A DNA stretch of 64,000 nt from Lachnospiraceae bacterium (GTDB lineage Bacteria > Bacillota > Clostridia > Lachnospirales > Lachnospiraceae), in contig SVFO01000008.1 of assembly GCA_015056795.1 (NCBI GenBank), positions 52,575-116,574 of the forward strand, read 5' to 3'. Below the pieces are notes generated by a model, which had not been told where the DNA came from, ran no database searches, and saw only the letters and a program-made list of their open reading frames with translations. Position numbers and translations under genes: made by a program. Positions 60,862-64,000 of the stretch are shown piece after piece. Numbering within the stretch: the first letter of the stretch is position 1; each line of letters begins with the position of its first letter.

Positions 60862-60902
60862 GCTGCTCTGGCAAAATACGTTTTGACCAGGGCGGCTTTT
60901 TA
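60862..60902 (+). terminator. Terminator of the D,D-carboxypeptidase gene
   Basis: GCTGCTCTGG / CCAGGGCGGC pairs (including one G-U and one mismatch) and is followed by five T. Confidence 0.75.
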
Positions 60903-60974
60903 TGATAAGATTACGAAGGGATATTGGAAGCTGACTTGCGAAGCTTGAGACGCGAAGCGGAGGCCGAACGGTTT

Positions 60975-61880
60975 ATGGACGTGGTGTTATTTGTGTTAGG
61001 CGTGCTAATCCTGGGGATTCTCTGGGTAATGCTGCATGACACAACGCATTTTGAGACAACGGAATATTGCGTAACGGATCCGCGAATTCAGAAGACCTTT
61101 CGGGCGGTTGTACTTGCGGACCTTCATAATCAGAAATATGGCAGGGACAACCAGCTGCTGCTAAAGGCAATCAGGGATGGTCAGCCAGACATGGTACTGA
61201 TCGCGGGCGACATTTTGACGGCAAAGCCTGGCAAGGATTTTTCACCTGCCATTGATTTCGTCAGGGAGCTATCCAAGGATTTCCCGATCTATTATGGCGT
61301 AGGAAATCATGAGCATCGCATCAGACTTTATCGACATACCTATGGCAGCATGGGCAAGGATTATGTGCAGGCGCTGCGTGAATGTGGCATAAAGCTCATG
61401 TGCAATGAAAAAAGGGAGCTCGAGGAATATGGCGTTGATATCGTAGGAAGTCAAATCCATCATCGATATTATCAGCGCTGGGAGAAAAGACCGATGGCGG
61501 ATACCTATCTTCCCCGAACGCTTGGCAAGCCAAATGCGGAGCATTATACCGTGCTGCTTGCGCATAATCCTGATTATTTTCCAGAATATGCTGCGTGGGG
61601 CGCGGATCTGACGCTTTCTGGTCACGTGCATGGGGGTGTCGCAAGGATTCCCTTTTGGAACCATGGCGTAATTTCGCCGTCCATGAAGCTGTTTCCAAAG
61701 TATGATGGCGGTTTGTTTGATGAGGGGAAGGCACATATGATCCTGAGCAGAGGACTTGGATGCCATACGATTCCCGTGAGACTTTTTAATCCAGGAGACT
61801 TGATCTTCCTACAGTTTGAACCTGCGGAGGAAAGCAGTATTACAAAGCGAGATAAGAAACAAAAAAGAAAGGTACTTTAG
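60975..61880 (+). CDS. Membrane-anchored metallophosphoesterase
   Basis: This 301-residue protein has one N-terminal membrane segment (VVLFVLGVLILGILWVML) and a calcineurin-like domain. Metal ligands are VVLADLHN (D-x-H), LIAGDIL (GD), GVGNHEHR (GNHE) and LSGHVHGG (GHxH). It resembles YaeI/YkuE-type phosphodiesterases that act at the membrane surface on lipid or nucleotide substrates. ATG 60975 has GGAGG 11 nt upstream; the TTG at 60924 would add 17 residues. scpA begins one base after its stop, so they are cotranscribed. Confidence 0.9.
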   Translation: MDVVLFVLGVLILGILWVMLHDTTHFETTEYCVTDPRIQKTFRAVVLADLHNQKYGRDNQLLLKAIRDGQPDMVLIAGDILTAKPGKDFSPAIDFVRELSKDFPIYYGVGNHEHRIRLYRHTYGSMGKDYVQALRECGIKLMCNEKRELEEYGVDIVGSQIHHRYYQRWEKRPMADTYLPRTLGKPNAEHYTVLLAHNPDYFPEYAAWGADLTLSGHVHGGVARIPFWNHGVISPSMKLFPKYDGGLFDEGKAHMILSRGLGCHTIPVRLFNPGDLIFLQFEPAEESSITKRDKKQKRKVL

Positions 61881-61881
61881 C

Positions 61882-62637
61882 ATGGCAATCTCGGTAAAAT
61901 TGGAGAAGTTTGAAGGCCCGTTGGACTTGCTTCTCCATCTCATCGAAAAAAATAAAATTGATATCTATGACATTCCCATCATTGAGATTACGGCGCAGTA
62001 TTTGGACTATGTAAAGCAGATGGAAGAAGAGGACATGAATATCATGAGCGAATTCCTCGTCATGGCGGCGACGCTCATTGATATTAAGTGCAAAATGCTG
62101 CTTCCTGCGGAGGTCAATGAAGAGGGCGAAGAGGAAGACCCTAGGGCGGAGCTGGTGCAAAAGCTCTTGGAATACAAGATGTACAAATATATGTCGTTGG
62201 AACTTCGCGACAGACAGGTAGATGCGGCAAAGAATTTATATCGCAGCCAGCATATTCCTGAGGAGGTTGCAAAGTACAAGCCTCCCCTGAATTATGAGGA
62301 GCTGGTGGGCGATCTCAATCTTGGGAAGCTACAGGAGATTTTCCGTAGCGTGATCCGAAGGCAGGAGGATAAGGTCGATCCCATCCGTAGCCAATATGGA
62401 CGCATTGAAAAGGAAGAGATCGACATGAGTGAGAAGACGCTCTATGTCGAGGCTTACGCGAAGGAGCATAAAACCTTTAGCTTCCGCAAGCTCCTGGAGA
62501 AGCAAAAGAGCCGTGCGGAAATCATCGTAACCTTCCTGATTATCCTAGAGCTTATGAAGACAGGAAAAATCAAGATCAGCCAGGAAAACCTTTTCGATGA
62601 CATCCTGATTACGTCCTGCTATGCAGAACATTCATAA
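61882..62637 (+). CDS. scpA: Segregation and condensation protein A
   Basis: This 251-residue kleisin bridges the SMC heads in the bacterial condensin. The N-terminal motif VKLEKFEGPLDLLLHLIEKN and the C-terminal winged-helix region (TFLIILELMKTGKIKISQENLF) are typical. ATG 61882 starts exactly at the family N-terminus and follows the preceding stop by one base. scpB lies 74 nt downstream. No smc gene is in the window. Confidence 0.96.
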   Translation: MAISVKLEKFEGPLDLLLHLIEKNKIDIYDIPIIEITAQYLDYVKQMEEEDMNIMSEFLVMAATLIDIKCKMLLPAEVNEEGEEEDPRAELVQKLLEYKMYKYMSLELRDRQVDAAKNLYRSQHIPEEVAKYKPPLNYEELVGDLNLGKLQEIFRSVIRRQEDKVDPIRSQYGRIEKEEIDMSEKTLYVEAYAKEHKTFSFRKLLEKQKSRAEIIVTFLIILELMKTGKIKISQENLFDDILITSCYAEHS

Positions 62638-62711
62638 AAGAGAATAAAAATAGTAGTAACCCCGATTTTATTAATAATTAGCAATTTTTTGGAATAAGGT
62701 TAGGTAGAGAA

Positions 62712-63419
62712 ATGAGTGAACAGACGGAAGAAAAGCTCGCAGAAAGTATGAGCGAGACGGAAGAAAAGAAGATAGAGGAATCGGTTGAACCGAGCACTGA
62801 GAATAATGCTGAGGAAAGCACGGAGGAAAGCGCGGAGGAAAGTGTCAAGGTTCTTTCGGAGAAGGAAGCGGAGGCAATCTTCGAAGCCATTCTTTTTACC
62901 ATGGGAGATACCGTGGAAATCAGTAAGCTTGCTGAGGTGGCTGGTCTGGACCTTCGTGCGGCAAAAAAGATTTTGAAGAAAATGGAGGATCGCTATAAGG
63001 CAGAGGATCGTGGCATCATGTTGACACAGTTTGACAGTGCGGTACAGCTTTGCACAAAGCCCGAAACCTACGAATATCTGATTAAAATTGCGAAGAATCC
63101 GAAGAAGATTGTTCTTACGGATACCGTCATTGAAACGCTTTCCATCATTGCCTATAAGCAGCCTGTGACCAGGTTGGACGTGGAAAACATTCGTGGCGTC
63201 AATTGCGATCACGCGATTAATAAGCTATTAGAGTATGATCTCATTACGGAGCTTGGAAGATTGGATGCGCCTGGACGTCCCATCCTGTTTGGAACAACGG
63301 AGCAATTCCTTCGTACCTTTGGAGTTAAGAGCATAGAGGAGTTGCCAGAGCTGAGCACGGTGCAGATGGAAGAATTTAAGGCACAGGCGGAGGCAGAGGT
63401 TAAGATCAGGTTGGATTAA
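62712..63419 (+). CDS. scpB: Segregation and condensation protein B with acidic N-terminal extension
   Basis: This 235-residue protein has two winged-helix domains that bind ScpA in the SMC complex. Conserved segments are EAEAIFEAILFTMGDTVEI, TVIETLSIIAYKQPVTRLDVE and GRLDAPGRPILFGTT. The first 46 residues are an extra Glu/Ser-rich tail (AEESTEESAEESVK), partly encoded by a 12-bp repeat with GAGGAAAG cores at 62812-62844. Usual ScpB proteins are about 190 residues. The tail is probably disordered. Confidence 0.94.
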   Translation: MSEQTEEKLAESMSETEEKKIEESVEPSTENNAEESTEESAEESVKVLSEKEAEAIFEAILFTMGDTVEISKLAEVAGLDLRAAKKILKKMEDRYKAEDRGIMLTQFDSAVQLCTKPETYEYLIKIAKNPKKIVLTDTVIETLSIIAYKQPVTRLDVENIRGVNCDHAINKLLEYDLITELGRLDAPGRPILFGTTEQFLRTFGVKSIEELPELSTVQMEEFKAQAEAEVKIRLD

Positions 63420-63434
63420 CGAAAGGAAAAGCAT

Positions 63435-63493
63435 AAAATCTCTTTGTCGTCATAAGATGTGACGTAAGGTCACGGAGACTGCAAGGAGATTTT
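63435..63493 (+). promoter_or_regulatory. Hairpin that buries the ribosome binding site of the next gene
   Basis: AAAATCTCTTTG (63435-63446) pairs along 12 bp (one G-U) with CAAGGAGATTTT (63482-63493), which contains the AAGGAG site of the downstream gene. An inner stem GTGAC-gtaag-GTCAC sits in the loop. With the following T it also resembles a terminator for scpAB. Confidence 0.65.
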
Positions 63494-63495
63494 TC

Positions 63496-64000
63496 ATGAA
63501 AGCATTTGGGTATTGGCAGAAAAGGAAATGGCTTGCGTTCGCACTTGGAATGCTCCTGCTTCTTTTTGCACAAAGCATACATACACAGGCTGTATCTGAT
63601 GATCCCTTAGATTTGTATGCTACGGCTGCCATATTGATGGATGGAGAATCAGGGCGTGTCCTCTATGGAAAGGAAGAAAAGGTTCCCCTGCCGAATGCCA
63701 GTACGACAAAGATTCTCACCTGTATTCTGGTGTTAGAGCAGTGCGATTTGAAAGAATGCGTCACCATATCCAGCTATGCGGCATCCATGCCCAAGGTAAA
63801 GCTCGGAGCGATTCGAGGCGAAACCTATGATGTTCGAAGCCTGTTATATTCGCTGATGCTGGAATCGCACAATGATTCTGCCGTGGCACTTGCGGAGCAT
63901 GTTGGAAAACGAGTGATGCCTGAGTTGTCCGAAAAGGAAGAAAAGGATTTCACGTCAGAAGAAAGCCACTTGGCAGTCAAGGCCTTTACGGATATGATGA
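63496..64000 (+). CDS. D-alanyl-D-alanine carboxypeptidase, 5' part (truncated by window end)
   Basis: The frame is open to the last base (168 residues visible). A signal peptide (WLAFALGMLLLLFAQSIHTQA) precedes the penicillin-binding domain. Active-site Ser and Lys are in NASTTKILT, and the second motif is ESHNDSAVALAEH (SHN rather than SGN). LMDGESGRVLYGKEE is typical of S11 enzymes. It is a second copy beside the gene at 59.7 kb. AAGGAG lies 7 nt before the ATG but is paired in the hairpin described upstream. Neighbouring scpAB is a common clostridial arrangement. Confidence 0.9.
   Translation, partial: MKAFGYWQKRKWLAFALGMLLLLFAQSIHTQAVSDDPLDLYATAAILMDGESGRVLYGKEEKVPLPNASTTKILTCILVLEQCDLKECVTISSYAASMPKVKLGAIRGETYDVRSLLYSLMLESHNDSAVALAEHVGKRVMPELSEKEEKDFTSEESHLAVKAFTDMM

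Overview
The window reads as chromosomal DNA of an anaerobic, spore-forming Clostridia bacterium, most likely a member of the Lachnospiraceae. The evidence is a four-subunit pyruvate:ferredoxin oxidoreductase, ATP-type PEP carboxykinase, a SpoIID sporulation protein, a clostridial-type 6S RNA, a T-box in front of pheST, single-chain glycyl-tRNA synthetase, consensus sigma-A promoters and strong AGGAGG ribosome binding sites. I assign this from sequence character and gene content only; no database search was possible. I see no tRNA or rRNA genes, CRISPR arrays, insertion sequences or prophage genes.

Layout. 1-5.3 kb: the end of an Xaa-Pro aminopeptidase, pckA and porCDAB (central carbon metabolism). 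5.3-8.1 kb: 6S RNA, spoIID, yihY. 8.1-11 kb: a cell-surface cassette with class B sortase, an LCP protein and a small secreted protein with a C-terminal PKTG sorting signal. 11-15 kb: T-box, pheS, pheT. 15-20.6 kb: first glycan cluster, with two tandem paralogous polytopic membrane proteins, a GT2 glycosyltransferase and a UDP-galactopyranose-mutase-like flavoenzyme. 20.7-23.2 kb: M18 aminopeptidase and queA. 23.2-30 kb: second glycan cluster, with GT2, a DUF6020-like membrane protein, PilZ, VanZ, MBOAT and SGNH proteins; it looks like a c-di-GMP-linked surface glycan acetylation operon. 30-38.8 kb: tyrA (minus), an EF-G-like GTPase, a PAP2-like protein, pssA-psd (phosphatidylethanolamine synthesis) and leuS.

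38.8-39.9 kb: three small minus-strand genes, including a Cys/Asn/Gly-rich protein with a sporulation-type promoter. 40-42.7 kb: a B12-binding radical SAM protein and a cytoplasmic subtilase. 42.8-46.3 kb: probable Re-citrate synthase, a GntR regulator and NADP-isocitrate dehydrogenase, with a perfect 22-bp palindrome on the promoter. This is the oxidative arm from acetyl-CoA/oxaloacetate to 2-oxoglutarate, except that aconitase is absent here. 46.5-51.3 kb: a Uma2 nuclease-fold protein, a GH31 glycosidase, and a MATE transporter fused to an RsbW-like ATPase domain. 51.4-58.8 kb: era, a small ORF, recO, a lipoprotein, glyS, a highly structured 308-bp intergenic region, alaS and rpsU. 58.9-64 kb: a CmpB-type membrane protein, a D,D-carboxypeptidase, a metallophosphoesterase, scpA, scpB, and a second carboxypeptidase truncated by the window edge.

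The points I would look at first are the MATE-ATPase fusion, the palindrome-controlled Re-citrate synthase operon, the PilZ/MBOAT/SGNH glycan operon with its unusual GT-C-like membrane proteins, and several structured leaders: tandem covarying hairpins before porB, three hairpins between glyS and alaS, and a hairpin that buries the ribosome binding site of the last gene.
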